Counted from the first letter of the stretch, positions 31,370-41,779 are shown. The stretch is DNA of 64,000 nt from an uncultured Sulfitobacter sp. (GCA_937928635.1 CALFWM010000015.1:26331-90330), one strand, 5' to 3'. Numbers and translations are program-made. Notes: generated by a model from the sequence alone, not told the origin.

Positions 31370-32183
31370 TCGCATAGGCGATCCCGCCCACCACCAGAAC
31401 GGCAGAGAGGATCAGCAAAAGGCCCAGCGGCTCCCCCAGAAACAAGACACCGGCAAAAATAGCGATGATCGGCACGCTTAACTGCACAATTGCGGCCGTC
31501 GCCCCCTTGAGATGGGGCAATACCGAATACCACAGCGCATATCCCAGGCCGGAGGTCAGACCGCCACACAGGATGCCCAAGGCAACGCCCGGAATGCTGA
31601 AACGCAGGCCCGTGCCTGCCAGCAAAACCAAGACCATCGGCAGGCACAGTAGAAAATTGGCGGAAGTAGCGGCCAGTGGGTCAAGGGCGCGTTGCCCGAC
31701 AATTGTATAGACGGCCCAGCCGAGCCCCGCAAAAACCATCAACGCCGCACCAATCGGATCAGCGGCCCCGCCCGGCCCCGGCCAAAGCGCCAGTAACAAC
31801 CCAACAAAGGCCACACCGGCACCGACAAGTTGTCGTTGGTTTGGGGTCTGACCCGTCAGGGCTGCATGGCCAAACATGGTCATTTGCACCACCCCAAACA
31901 GGATCAACGCCCCCAATCCCGCATCCAGCGTCAGATAGGCCAGCGAAAATCCAATCATGTAAACCGTCAGGCTGATCGCCCCAGGCAAACGACTACGCTT
32001 AAACAGCGGCAGGCCACCGCCCCGCAGGCTGATCAACATCCCAAGGACCAAAGCCCCCGCCGCAACCCGCACAATGGCAAATCCGGAAGGATCAATGAAA
32101 CCCCCAGCAATCGCCATTCGGGTCAGGATGGAGTTCGCCGCAAAGGCGATCATGGTGAGGAGGGTCAAAACAAAGATGCGCAT
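31335..32183 (-). CDS. EamA-family drug/metabolite transporter
   Basis: A 282-residue inner-membrane protein with about ten hydrophobic segments in two homologous EamA halves (first half ending near residue 135, second from about 140). Examples are LTMIAFAANSILTRMAIA at the N-terminus and [20 protein letters not shown] at the C-terminus. DMT permeases export or import metabolites; the substrate cannot be told. It overlaps the convergent Nudix gene by 35 bases. Confidence 0.9.
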   Translation of the reverse strand: MRIFVLTLLTMIAFAANSILTRMAIAGGFIDPSGFAIVRVAAGALVLGMLISLRGGGLPLFKRSRLPGAISLTVYMIGFSLAYLTLDAGLGALILFGVVQMTMFGHAALTGQTPNQRQLVGAGVAFVGLLLALWPGPGGAADPIGAALMVFAGLGWAVYTIVGQRALDPLAATSANFLLCLPMVLVLLAGTGLRFSIPGVALGILCGGLTSGLGYALWYSVLPHLKGATAAIVQLSVPIIAIFAGVLFLGEPLGLLLILSAVLVVGGIAYAITSKSAPADHR

Positions 32184-32511
32184 GGCGCAAGGCTATCCCG
32201 TCACCCGGCAAGGGCCAAGGTGCAAAGGTTGCCTGGAACATAACATCTGTCGCAATCGTGACTGAAGGGATTTAGCCCAGACTGCGGATGCGCAATGACT
32301 TTGATGAACCTGAGCAGCATCCGGGCGAGAAGGTTCGCCCGGTGCTGTAGGAAATGGGGGAGATTTTTAGGTCAGGAACTTTGGTCGAATAACCGGGCTG
32401 ATAACACCCCTACTGCGCCCGACCGTAGACTTGGATCTCTGATACCCTGCCACGCTCCACGCTCTCGGGACATCAGCGATTTTTTATGTTTCGGGTTAAA
32501 GGCTGGACACT
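32184..32511. other. Gene-free stretch
   Basis: 328 bases upstream of the DMT gene and downstream of the response regulator. The only structure noted is an inverted repeat at 32315-32347. No gene or relic was recognised. Confidence 0.55.
32315..32347. repeat. Inverted repeat, 13-14 base arms
   Basis: CAGCATCCGGGCGA and TCGCCCGGTGCTG form a stem with one unpaired base around a six-base loop. No T tract follows in either direction. It may help end the response-regulator transcript or be a REP-like unit. Confidence 0.5.
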
Positions 32512-33177
32512 TTAGTGAAAGATAAACTCGTCATCCTCGTCCAACCCCTGCAAAAGCGCATCCATCTCGCCCTGATCTATAACGTTAAATATGCGCGGGC
32601 GGTCCGGCATCGTGCTTTGCAATTGCTTGGCGATCATTGACACGACATTGCCCTGCACCTCGCTGTCCGTCAGCGCCGCAACAAGTCCTTGTTTGATAAT
32701 CTCGCGCTGATGCGCTGCCTGTGCGCTGGCGTATTGACGTTGACGCGCCAGTGTCATGGCGTTGACCATGGATTGGGTCAGCACCTCTGCGTCAATGGTT
32801 TCCTTGGTCAGAAAGTCGTGACACCCGCCGCGCATCGCCTTGATGACGGTTTCCTGTGCGTTGTCGCCGGTAATCATGATTTTTCCCGCATCCTTGTTCA
32901 GCGGGTTCTGCAGCACATGATCCAGAGCCTGCATGCCGTCCCCAACAGGGAGCCGGTAATCAATCATAATCAGGTCATAGCGTTCCTGCTGAACAGCCTG
33001 TTCCATTTCAACAATGCTGCCCACCTCATCCAGCTCAATGCACAATCCCGTTTGCTGGCTTAACCGGCGAATCCGCGCACGATCAAAATTACTGTCATCC
33101 AACAGCAAAGCCCGAACGATGGTTGGTGGCGGCACATCAACAAGGCCCATATTCTCCACTGGCATTGCCTGAAACAT
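32512..33177 (-). CDS. Response regulator with unknown C-terminal region
   Basis: 221 residues. The receiver domain (about 20-140) has the acidic pair in ALLLDDSNFD, the phosphoacceptor Asp73 in IMIDYRLPVGDG, the conserved Thr in MITGDN and Lys125 in FLTKETI. The remaining 80 residues are helical (RQYASAQAAHQREIIKQG) with an acidic tail ending EDDEFIFH and match no DNA-binding domain I know. ATG 33177 follows a good AGGGTGAGAG site. The nearest kinase is the cytosolic histidine kinase at 33693-34436, on the same strand, so they may be partners. Confidence 0.88.
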   Translation of the reverse strand: MFQAMPVENMGLVDVPPPTIVRALLLDDSNFDRARIRRLSQQTGLCIELDEVGSIVEMEQAVQQERYDLIMIDYRLPVGDGMQALDHVLQNPLNKDAGKIMITGDNAQETVIKAMRGGCHDFLTKETIDAEVLTQSMVNAMTLARQRQYASAQAAHQREIIKQGLVAALTDSEVQGNVVSMIAKQLQSTMPDRPRIFNVIDQGEMDALLQGLDEDDEFIFH

Positions 33178-33692
33178 CTCTCACCCTTTCACTACTACGC
33201 TCTTGTGTAAGGATGCCGTTGAAGAGGTGCCAAAACATTAACACGCCGCACGGATGCAACACTATCTCGTTGGGATTTATGGAAAATTGTGTTGTTGAAG
33301 GATGAGCAACCATGAACTGAGAATGTTTTTGCATGGCATTGAAGCACCCACACAGGCCGTTTCGACACCGCACCGGCAGGCATTTTGACAGCCTTTTCAA
33401 TATCATCTGAGACACCCTCCCAAGGCGTTGAAACCTCTGATGTCAGCCAGCGCTTAATGATGCATTTGATCGAACACTGCTGTAGCCAGCGTTCAATTCT
33501 GAATGGGGCAATATTTTGGTAAGGCGTGTCTATCCTGCTTTCACCAACCGTACCCGGCATCACGTGTCACCATGCACTGTCAGCGTCATCACGTGATGGC
33601 CAGCACCGGCCAAACGCAAATCCTCAGCACTACCGTCTGCACCTAGCCAATAGCGCACGGACACAAATGCACCCAGCGATCAAAATGATCCA
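33178..33692. other. 515-base gene-poor stretch between kinase and response regulator
   Basis: A long minus-strand open frame (33195-33563) exists, but its product (for example FRIERWLQQCSIKC) matches no family I know and the codon use is unlike the neighbours. The DNA is AT-richer than its surroundings. A palindrome CATCACGTGATG sits at 33588-33599. It may be promoter DNA for the response regulator plus a decayed gene. Confidence 0.45.
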
Positions 33693-34436
33693 TTAATGCG
33701 GATAAGACACCGGCAAACACACATCTACCTGAGTACCCCGGCCAAAGGGCGAGCTCTGGATCGAAGTTGTTCCGCCATAGTGCATCGCGATCTTTTTGGT
33801 GACGGCGAGGCCCATGCCACTGCCCTCAACTTCATCACGGGGGCGTAATGTTGTCATCGGCGCAAAAATACGTTCGTGATAGATGTCGTCAATGCCGGGG
33901 CCATTGTCACTGACACTCAACACCACAGCACCTGCATCGCGCCGCGAGGTTAGCAACACGCGGCCACTTGGTTTGTCATGATGTTTTATGCCGTTTGAGA
34001 TCAATGCGCGCAGGAGTGTCAGCACATCACGGTTGCCCATCGTCACGATAGGGTGCTCAAAATTGTATTCCACCAAAAAGCCCGCAGGCACTTTCATGTC
34101 TTCCATCACCTCAAGCAGCGCGGTTTCCAGTTGAACCTCCGTGACCTCCTGCATGCGACCAACCCGCGAAAAGCTGAGCAAATCCACCAGCATCCGATCC
34201 AGCCGACCAGTATGGCGGTTCATCAGATCAATCGACGATGCCACACTGCCGCTCACAGGCACGCCCGCCTCTTCCAAATCTTCTGCGATCCATTGTGGCA
34301 ATTCGATCAAGGCCCGCACCGATGCGCGTACGTCATGGCTGATCAGATAGATAAAATCTTCAATGTCCTGGGACGCGCCTTGGGGGGCCTTGACCATTGT
34401 GTCCACGCTATTGTCACTTGTTTCAACTTGCATCAT
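33693..34436 (-). CDS. Cytosolic sensor histidine kinase without sensor domain
   Basis: A 247-residue kinase core only: a HisKA-like helix pair with His34 in YLISHDVRASVRAL, an N-box LLRALISNGIKHH, G1 VSDNGPGIDD, a long F-box segment and G2 GSGMGLAVTKKIAMHY. There is no membrane segment or recognisable input domain, so the signal must come from a partner protein or from the N-terminal 20 residues. The ATG at 34436 follows a GGAGG site. Downstream on the same strand after 515 bases is a response regulator that could be its target. Confidence 0.88.
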   Translation of the reverse strand: MMQVETSDNSVDTMVKAPQGASQDIEDFIYLISHDVRASVRALIELPQWIAEDLEEAGVPVSGSVASSIDLMNRHTGRLDRMLVDLLSFSRVGRMQEVTEVQLETALLEVMEDMKVPAGFLVEYNFEHPIVTMGNRDVLTLLRALISNGIKHHDKPSGRVLLTSRRDAGAVVLSVSDNGPGIDDIYHERIFAPMTTLRPRDEVEGSGMGLAVTKKIAMHYGGTTSIQSSPFGRGTQVDVCLPVSYPH

Positions 34437-34554
34437 GGCCTCCGGGCAATTGTAGGGAGGACCCTAACACCCCGCCCCTTGCGAATTGCTTAATGGGCAT
34501 GACTTTCACAGGTTTGCGCCGCCCATATTGACCCATGAATCGATCCTGCACGTG

Positions 34555-34583
34555 AAAAAGGCGCACTGAAAACAGCGCGCCTT
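34555..34583 (-). terminator. Intrinsic terminator of groESL
   Basis: On the minus strand: AAAGGCGCGCTG, a loop, then AGTGCGCCTTTTT. It lies about 70 bases after the groEL stop. A second hairpin (CACCTGT...ACAGGTG, 34627-34652) directly follows the stop codon. Confidence 0.75.
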
Positions 34584-34653
34584 TCCATTTTCTCAGCGGA
34601 TGTTGGCCTGAGAACATCAGGCCTCACCTGTCTCGCAAAAGCGAAACAGGTGT

Positions 34654-36303
<1,650 letters not shown>

Positions 36304-36341
36304 TTATCTTCTCCAGTTTTTCTTAGAATTCAGCGTCTCAT

Positions 36342-36370
36342 GTAGGGTGTGCATTCATGCGCACCTCACC
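36342..36370. repeat. REP-like hairpin, GTAGGGTG family, copy 2
   Basis: GTAGGGTGTGC, a short spacer and GCGCACCTCACCC, close to the copy at 25861. It lies between the groES stop and the groEL start, so it is in the groESL messenger RNA. Confidence 0.55.
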
Positions 36371-36377
36371 CGATAGA

Positions 36378-36665
36378 TCAGGTGATGATCCCCATGATGT
36401 CGCTCTCTTTCATCATCAGCATCTCTTCACCATCAATGGTGACTTCGGTGCCGGACCATTTGCCGAACAGGATTTTGTCGCCGGCTTTTACAGCCATCTC
36501 GATCAATTCGCCGCTGTCCTTGCGAGCACCTTCGCCGCAGGCAACAACTTCACCCTCGGAGGGCTTTTCTTTTGCGGACTCAGGGATGATCAGACCACCC
36601 GCTGTTTTCTCTTCGCTTTCGGTGCGCTTGACCAGCACGCGGTCGTGCAGTGGTTTCAATGCCAT
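36378..36665 (-). CDS. groS: Co-chaperonin GroES
   Basis: 95 residues, the heptameric lid of GroEL. N-terminus [20 protein letters not shown], the mobile loop [20 protein letters not shown] that contacts GroEL, and the core [20 protein letters not shown]. It is the first gene of the groESL operon; a CIRCE operator lies 67 bases upstream. Length and sequence are normal. Confidence 0.98.
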   Translation of the reverse strand: MALKPLHDRVLVKRTESEEKTAGGLIIPESAKEKPSEGEVVACGEGARKDSGELIEMAVKAGDKILFGKWSGTEVTIDGEEMLMMKESDIMGIIT

Positions 36666-36731
36666 CTTTGTAGCTCCTTAAGGCTCAAAGTTTTCTCCCA
36701 GCCTGCTCCCGTTCTTTCGGGCGATCAGGCG

Positions 36732-36758
36732 TTAGCACTCACCAACGAGGATTGCTAA
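36732..36758 (-). promoter_or_regulatory. CIRCE operator (HrcA site)
   Basis: TTAGCACTC, nine bases, GATTGCTAA. This matches the CIRCE consensus TTAGCACTC-N9-GAGTGCTAA at 17 of 18 arm positions. Its position upstream of groES indicates heat-shock control of groESL by the HrcA repressor. Confidence 0.88.
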
Positions 36759-36840
36759 CGGCGCATAGCTAAGGATGGGACCGGGGTGAGTCAACATGCC
36801 CAGCGGACATTTTTTGGCCTGTAGCGAAATTTAAATAACT

Positions 36841-36857
36841 TGATATATCATATATCA
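36841..36857. promoter_or_regulatory. AT-rich operator-like palindrome
   Basis: TGATATAT, one base C, ATATATCA: a perfect 8-base dyad in the divergent region between groES and the TraB/GumN gene. It resembles a repressor operator but no binding protein can be named. Confidence 0.45.
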
Positions 36858-36864
36858 TACAACC

Positions 36865-36922
36865 CGTTGAAATTTGTGGTTTCAGGCAGGATCGTGTGAG
36901 AGAGGTTTTTGCATTTCTGCTC
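36865..36922. repeat. Dispersed intergenic repeat, copy 2
   Basis: Matches 14271-14328 over its length, with the shared blocks GTTGAAATTT, TTTCAGGCAG and ATTTCTGCT. It is located 81 bases upstream of the TraB/GumN gene. Confidence 0.6.
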
Positions 36923-37003
36923 TGAGTTTTCTGATATCCGGTTTGTGACTGCGGCGCGGGTACACTACCCTCACCCAAAGCACAAACATCTGAGGCCCCG
37001 ATC

Positions 37004-37984
37004 ATGCGGTTTATTCTTCTGTTCACCTTGCTTCTGACCCCTTTTTCCCTTTGGGCGGCCTGCGGTGGTATCGACCTGCGCCCAAGCCTGAGCACAGCCC
37101 AAAGCGCTGAAATTGAGGCCCGCGTGGCCAACCAACCCTTTGCAAAAGGCAACCATTGGCGCGCCACAAGGGGCAGCCGCAGCATCAACATCATTGGCAC
37201 CATGCACATTGATGATCCGCGCATGGACGCGCTCGCAGACCGTCTGCGCGGGGTGATCGAGGCCGCCGATTATCTGCTGGTCGAAGCGACACAAGAAGAT
37301 CAGAAAGCACTGGAACGCGCGGTAGCAACAAACCCGGCATTGGCCTTTCTGACGGGTAAAACCCTGATTGAGCTGATGCCGGAAAAAGACTGGCAGGCCC
37401 TTGCCGCTGCCGCCTCAGAACGGGGCATTCCCGGCTTCATGGCCGCCAAATTTCAGCCTTGGTATCTGTCTTTGATGCTGTCGATGTCGCCCTGCACACT
37501 GCGCAACGTCGCCACCGGTGCCAAAGGGTTGGACGCCCGCCTGATGACCATCGCGGCAGACGCCGCTGTGCCAACAGCCTCCCTTGAACCTTTCACCACT
37601 ATCTTTGAACTGTTCGGGCAGGACCCGATTGAAGAACAGATCGCCCTGCTCCGCGTCGGCCTTCTCCCAGCAGAGCTTTCTGAAAACGCGACAACAACCC
37701 TGAAAGAGCAGTACTTTGAGGAAGACATCCTTGCCGGGCTTGAAACCTCTCGTGTGCTGACCCGCCCGGCGGTTGATTTGCCGCCTGCGGAATTTGATGC
37801 GCTCTATGATGATTTCATCGACTTGCTGGTGCGTCAGCGCAACGAAAAATGGATCACCCCGATTGAGGCCACCCAAGGAGATCAAATTGTCGTTGCCGCG
37901 GGCGCGCTGCATCTGGGCGGGAAATTCGGCATTCTGAACCTGCTGCAACAACAAGGATACACGCTGGAACGGCTTGCGTTCTAG
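37004..37984 (+). CDS. TraB/GumN-family protein, exported
   Basis: A 326-residue protein with a signal peptide (MRFILLFTLLLTPFSLWAA) and the TraB/GumN (Tiki-like) fold. Two histidines of the family's putative metal site are visible, in INIIGTMHIDD and near the end in AAGALHLGGKFGILNLL. A glutamate pair lies in YLLVEATQED. Eukaryotic Tiki relatives are metalloproteases; the bacterial role is not established. It stands alone, divergent from groESL. Confidence 0.85.
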   Translation: MRFILLFTLLLTPFSLWAACGGIDLRPSLSTAQSAEIEARVANQPFAKGNHWRATRGSRSINIIGTMHIDDPRMDALADRLRGVIEAADYLLVEATQEDQKALERAVATNPALAFLTGKTLIELMPEKDWQALAAAASERGIPGFMAAKFQPWYLSLMLSMSPCTLRNVATGAKGLDARLMTIAADAAVPTASLEPFTTIFELFGQDPIEEQIALLRVGLLPAELSENATTTLKEQYFEEDILAGLETSRVLTRPAVDLPPAEFDALYDDFIDLLVRQRNEKWITPIEATQGDQIVVAAGALHLGGKFGILNLLQQQGYTLERLAF

Positions 37985-38105
37985 GGGCAGCCCCAAAGGC
38001 ACATGCCTCTTTCTTTCTGGCCATAACTCTTCCCGGAGGTTTGGAGGCAGAGCCTCCAATTGGCTTTTCAAAGCCAATGATTACCGACAATGCACGCAAC
38101 CCCAA

Positions 38106-38786
38106 TCACGCGCCCAGCACCCGCCCGCTTGCCGTAACCGCCTCCGCCCCAACGGGGGTCAGCCCGTAAACACCCTTCTCGACCTTCTCAAACCAGCCAT
38201 AGTGGTTGGCCCGCATCATTGCCGTTGCCCGCTCCACGCCGGTCTCTTGCTTGACATCCGCCCCTTTGCTGGCCCCGACCTCAAACAAATAGACTGCCAG
38301 TTTCAACGCATCCTGCCGATAGGCCGTGACCAACCCGGCCCGGGTCTGCCCCCCGTCATTGGGGTCGCCCTGCCTGCGCGCAAACTCGCGCAACAGACGT
38401 TCCTTGCGTTTCGGCGATTTGCGCGGCGTATAAGGCCCCGGATCGCAATGCACCTCCACCAACTGATCTGACAGCCGCACCGTGATCAGCCCCAATCCAA
38501 GACGACGCGCCATCGCCTTATTCTCCTTCAACGCCTTCAGAAACCGCTTCCCCGGCACACGGGCCACGGCCATATAGACCTCATCCGTGATCTTGAGCCG
38601 CGCAATGCACTGGTGAAACAGCGCCAGCGAAAACCCCAGCTTCAACTCTACCAACACAGGCGGCTCTGCGCCGCGCACCGCCACCACATCTGCCGCCCCC
38701 ACTTCGGATTTCACGACATAACCCTGATCCTCAAGAAAGGACTTCACGGCAGGATAAAGGTCTGTTTCGCGGGGTTTGGTGGTCAT
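38106..38786 (-). CDS. DUF2161-family protein (PD-(D/E)XK-like)
   Basis: 226 residues of the DUF2161 family, annotated elsewhere as putative phosphodiesterase. The N-terminal half has a nuclease-like pattern: DLYPAVKSFLEDQGYVVKSE, GAADVVAVR and PVLVELKLGFSLALF, where Asp and Glu-X-Lys match the PD-(D/E)XK arrangement. The C-terminal part, from about residue 165, is a winged-helix-like region (GASKGADVKQETGVERATAM). ATG 38786 (MTTKPRETDLYPAV) is the more usual start; the frame extends to 38801. No operon partner is evident. Confidence 0.8.
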   Translation of the reverse strand: MTTKPRETDLYPAVKSFLEDQGYVVKSEVGAADVVAVRGAEPPVLVELKLGFSLALFHQCIARLKITDEVYMAVARVPGKRFLKALKENKAMARRLGLGLITVRLSDQLVEVHCDPGPYTPRKSPKRKERLLREFARRQGDPNDGGQTRAGLVTAYRQDALKLAVYLFEVGASKGADVKQETGVERATAMMRANHYGWFEKVEKGVYGLTPVGAEAVTASGRVLGA

Positions 38787-38831
38787 GAAGCCAAAGTACA
38801 AACGCTGCTGGCAATGGCAAGAGACCCACCG

Positions 38832-39491
38832 TCATGGAATGCGCTCCAATACCACCGTCACAGACAATGTTGCAGGCGTCAGCTTCCAACACGGGTCTCC
38901 AGTCGGACAGGCCGCACCGGGGCGCATGTCCCGAAAGGATCCAACGCGAGCTGGTTTCAACTTCACAGCAATGTCCCTTGGTTTCACCACATAATTTTCT
39001 GCATAGACCTGAAAGTCGAGCCCCTTCGCCTTTTTGCGAAAGGCACCTTCTGTGGCACGCATTATTTCCTGTTGTTGGTCCAACTCTGCCTTGGGCAGAA
39101 AGGCCGTCACCGAACAGGCTCTCTCCTCTGTTGGCAACCCTGACCCACTTCCTGTGACAGTATACACAAGTTCACTTCTGCCCACTGCGATCTTCACAGC
39201 AGACATCTTGCCAACTATTGGCTTCTCCCAAATGTAGGATTGTTGTGTCCGGTCACCCTTTCGCTTTAGCCCTAGACCAGCGGCAGCGCGATCAAAGTGA
39301 CTAAGGCGCGAGGGGCTGATCAAACAAAGCGTCTCAAAAAGCGCCATGAATTCTTGCTGATCCACAACAGGCTCTGGCGTTGGATAAAAAGGCGCATCCA
39401 TGCGCGGAGGCTGTAGAAGCGACGGCCCTTCAGGATCGCCCGCGCAGGCACTGAGAACAAGCAGCAGTGTCCCCAAGACAAATCCATTCAC
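38832..39491 (-). CDS. Hypothetical lipoprotein, 219 aa
   Basis: The N-terminus is a lipoprotein signal peptide, FVLGTLLLVLSACAG, with LSAC as lipobox, so the protein is anchored to a membrane. The rest is not recognised. It contains YIWEKPIVGKMSAVKIAVG, a conserved-looking Cys pair region (PGAACPTGDPCW) and a beta-rich end (LSVTVVLERIP). GTG 39491 is chosen for its AAGGG ribosome site; GTG 39512 or a start further upstream is also possible. It is divergent from the frameshifted MmcQ-type gene. Confidence 0.68.
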   Translation of the reverse strand: MNGFVLGTLLLVLSACAGDPEGPSLLQPPRMDAPFYPTPEPVVDQQEFMALFETLCLISPSRLSHFDRAAAGLGLKRKGDRTQQSYIWEKPIVGKMSAVKIAVGRSELVYTVTGSGSGLPTEERACSVTAFLPKAELDQQQEIMRATEGAFRKKAKGLDFQVYAENYVVKPRDIAVKLKPARVGSFRDMRPGAACPTGDPCWKLTPATLSVTVVLERIP

Positions 39492-39596
39492 AAGTATACC
39501 CTTATTTCGCACTCTGGAAAAGGGTTGCACGGACAGGCCCTCCAAGCAACTCAAGCGCGCGCTCGATGTGACGCCAAAATGTTTTGGACCGTTCCC

Positions 39597-39952
39597 ATGC
39601 TCACCCGAACCGCCCTATGCGCCTTCTGCGCTGACTTGCTCCGAACAACCTGCGTTGTGCAGTGGGGCAATGCAGACGTCTACAAGGCTGCAGGCAAAGT
39701 CTTTGCGGTCATTGGCATGGGCAACAGCGGCGCCACCGTAACCTTCAAAGCCTCTGAAATGGCGTTTGAAATCCCCTCTGGCAGGCCGGACCTACACCCT
39801 GACCCCTACATGGCCTCGCGCGGTTGAAATGGATCCGGCACGACGACGAACCCGGCCTGTCAGACGACAGCTTGCGCGAACACATCAAGGCGTCTTACGA
39901 CATGATTGTTCCCGCGCTAAGTGCTAAAAAACACCTCAAACTGAGCCTTTAA
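39597..39952 (+). pseudogene. MmcQ/YjbR-family protein, frameshifted
   Basis: The frame from ATG 39597 reads CVVQWGNADVYKAAGKVFAV and PDLHPDPYMASRG, then stops at TGA. In the next frame the protein continues LKWIRHDDEPGLSDDSLRE, HIKASYDMIVPALS to TAA 39950-39952. Together they make a complete MmcQ/YjbR protein of about 118 residues, a small DNA-binding-like fold of unclear role. The break is at about 39825 (CGCGGTTGAAATGG); adding one T restores the frame through ASRGLKW. So a one-base deletion, real or from sequencing, explains it. Confidence 0.78.
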
Positions 39953-40039
39953 CGCTGCGATGCAGCAAGGTGGTGACAAGGCTGAATGCACCCCCTATAA
40001 GCCGGACAAATCTCACACTATGAGGCAAGGAATCCGCCC

Positions 40040-40960
40040 ATGACCACGCTTGTTTTTGGCCATAAATCCCCCGACACCGACAGCACAGGCAGCCCGTTTG
40101 TCTGGGCATGGTATCTTTCTGAGGTCAAAGGTATCCCTGCAAAACCGATGCTGTTGGGCGAACCCAACACTGAGGCGCTGTTTGTGCTGGACCATTGGAA
40201 GCTCGACAAACCCGAAATCCTGACCGATCTTTCGGCAGATACGCCGGTTGTGATCGTGGACACCAACAACCCCGGAGAGTTGCCTGACAACATCAATGAG
40301 GCCGACATCACCGGGATCATCGACCACCACCGTCTGGTGGCCGGGCTTGAGACCCGTGGCCCGATCGAGATCAACATCCAGCCGCTCGCCTGCACGGCAA
40401 CCATCATGTACAAAATGATTGGCAAGCATTGGGCGCAGGCCCCGATCTCTGTCAAAGGTGCGACATTGTCCTGCATCCTGTCAGACACGCTCGAATTCCG
40501 CAGCCCCACCACAACCCAGGAAGACCGCGCCATCGCGCATGCCATCGCAGAGGATCTGGGTGTTGATATCCCCAGTTATGCCGCTGACATGTTTGCGGCC
40601 AAATCTGACGTTTCTGCGTTTTCAGATGCTGAACTGCTGCGCATGGACAGCAAGGAATTTGACCTTAACGGCACAGGCCTGCGGGTCTCCGTGCTGGAGA
40701 CAACCTCCCCCACGCCCCTGCTTGCCCGCAAGGACGCATTGATGAGCGCGATGCCCGGCGTCGCCACAGAAGACGGCGCGGCCCAGGTGCTGTTGTTCAT
40801 CGTAGACATCATCAAAGAAGAAGCCACATTGCTGGTGCCCAACGACATGGTGAAACACATCGCAGAAAACAGCTTTGGCGTGTCCGTGTCCGGCGATCAC
40901 GTGGTGCTGCCCGGCGTGATGAGCCGCAAAAAGCAGATCATCCCGAACCTCGCGCTTTGA
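40040..40960 (+). CDS. ppaC: Manganese-dependent inorganic pyrophosphatase
   Basis: A 306-residue family II pyrophosphatase of the DHH superfamily, hydrolysing pyrophosphate to drive biosynthesis. Metal ligands are visible in LVFGHKSPDTDSTGS (His, Asp, Asp), VVIVDTNN, the DHH motif GIIDHHRLV and ILSDTLEFRSPT. The C-terminal DHHA2 domain ends with the substrate-binding VMSRKKQIIPNL. The upstream ribosome site is AGGCAAGGAA. A hairpin follows the gene. Confidence 0.96.
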   Translation: MTTLVFGHKSPDTDSTGSPFVWAWYLSEVKGIPAKPMLLGEPNTEALFVLDHWKLDKPEILTDLSADTPVVIVDTNNPGELPDNINEADITGIIDHHRLVAGLETRGPIEINIQPLACTATIMYKMIGKHWAQAPISVKGATLSCILSDTLEFRSPTTTQEDRAIAHAIAEDLGVDIPSYAADMFAAKSDVSAFSDAELLRMDSKEFDLNGTGLRVSVLETTSPTPLLARKDALMSAMPGVATEDGAAQVLLFIVDIIKEEATLLVPNDMVKHIAENSFGVSVSGDHVVLPGVMSRKKQIIPNLAL

Positions 40961-40993
40961 ACACATCTGCCCTGCAATAAATGGACAGGTAAC

Positions 40994-41024
40994 AAGGCCC
41001 TTCTGAAATCCTCAGGGGGGCCTT
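40994..41024 (+). terminator. Hairpin after ppaC
   Basis: AAGGCCC and GGGCCTT pair, with inner CTGA and TCAG. It lies 34 bases after the ppaC stop. No T run follows, so termination is plausible, not certain. Confidence 0.5.
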
Positions 41025-41082
41025 GACCATCCCCGCATCATCTTGCCTGACATCTGCGCCCCGCAGCACTACTCCTATCGGC

Positions 41083-41779
41083 ATGACACCCCAATCTGAT
41101 ATTGCTCTCTTGCTTCTTCATGCCCTGCCGCTTGATGGCCGCATGTGGGAACACCAGCGGGGGATCAAACCTGAGCTGACCTACGCCCCCAATCTGTACC
41201 CCTTTGGCGACAGTCTTGGGGATTGGGCAAGCGGATGCCTCGATCTGGTCAAACAGCAACAAATTGTCGTGGTGGGATGCTCTGTTGGCGGGTCCTGCGC
41301 CCTGGAGATCCTGAACCGTGCCCCAGAACGTATTGCCGCCACCATTCTGATCGGCACAAAAGCACGGCATGATCCTGATCCGGCCCTTTTTTTCAGACAC
41401 CTGTACGTATATTGAAACTCAGGGTGTGCTGGCTGGTTGGAAACGGTTCTGGAAACCCTTCTTCGACGGCAATGAGGGGACCGCACAAAAAGCCGAGGAG
41501 ATTGTGCAGGCCCAGACCCTACCGGAATTGATCAACGGGGTGACCGCCTTTCACACCAGACGTAGCCAGGAAGAGCGGGTGAAACACAGCACCACGCCCA
41601 TCCATATCGTGACCGGAGATCAGGACAATCTGCCGGGTTTGACCTATGCGCGCAGGCTTGTCGCACAATCGAAAAACGCACATTTGCACGTCATCCAAAA
41701 CTGCGGCCATTATGCGCCGTTGATGCAACCCGCTGCGGTAAACTCGCTTATCAAAGATATTTTGCGACAGGCTGAGTAG
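41083..41779 (+). pseudogene. Alpha/beta hydrolase, frameshifted at a T7 run
   Basis: From ATG 41083 the frame shows LLLHALPLDGRMWEHQ and the nucleophile elbow VVVGCSVGGSCALEIL, then reaches a TGA shortly after 41400. The next frame continues DTCTYIETQGVLAGWKRFWK, HIVTGDQDNLPG (acid) and IQNCGHYAPLMQP (His) to the end at 41779. Both halves form one ordinary alpha/beta hydrolase of about 231 residues. The switch point is the run of seven T at 41387-41393; with six T the reading is ALFSDTCTY without interruption. Slippage, a real mutation or a sequencing error are all possible. Confidence 0.8.

Larger units (their letters stand above)
36666..37003. other. Regulatory stretch between groES and the TraB/GumN gene
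   Basis: 338 bases holding, in order, the groES leader, the CIRCE operator, a TGATATAT palindrome and the second copy of the dispersed repeat. No gene is seen. The two flanking genes diverge from here. Confidence 0.7.

Noticed and set aside
33195..33563. 122-codon minus-strand open frame between kinase and response regulator
   Set aside because: No recognisable motif, no good ribosome site and codon use unlike the neighbours; treated as intergenic.
33588..33599. CATCACGTGATG palindrome
   Set aside because: A single 12-base dyad far from a clear start codon; insufficient to call an operator.
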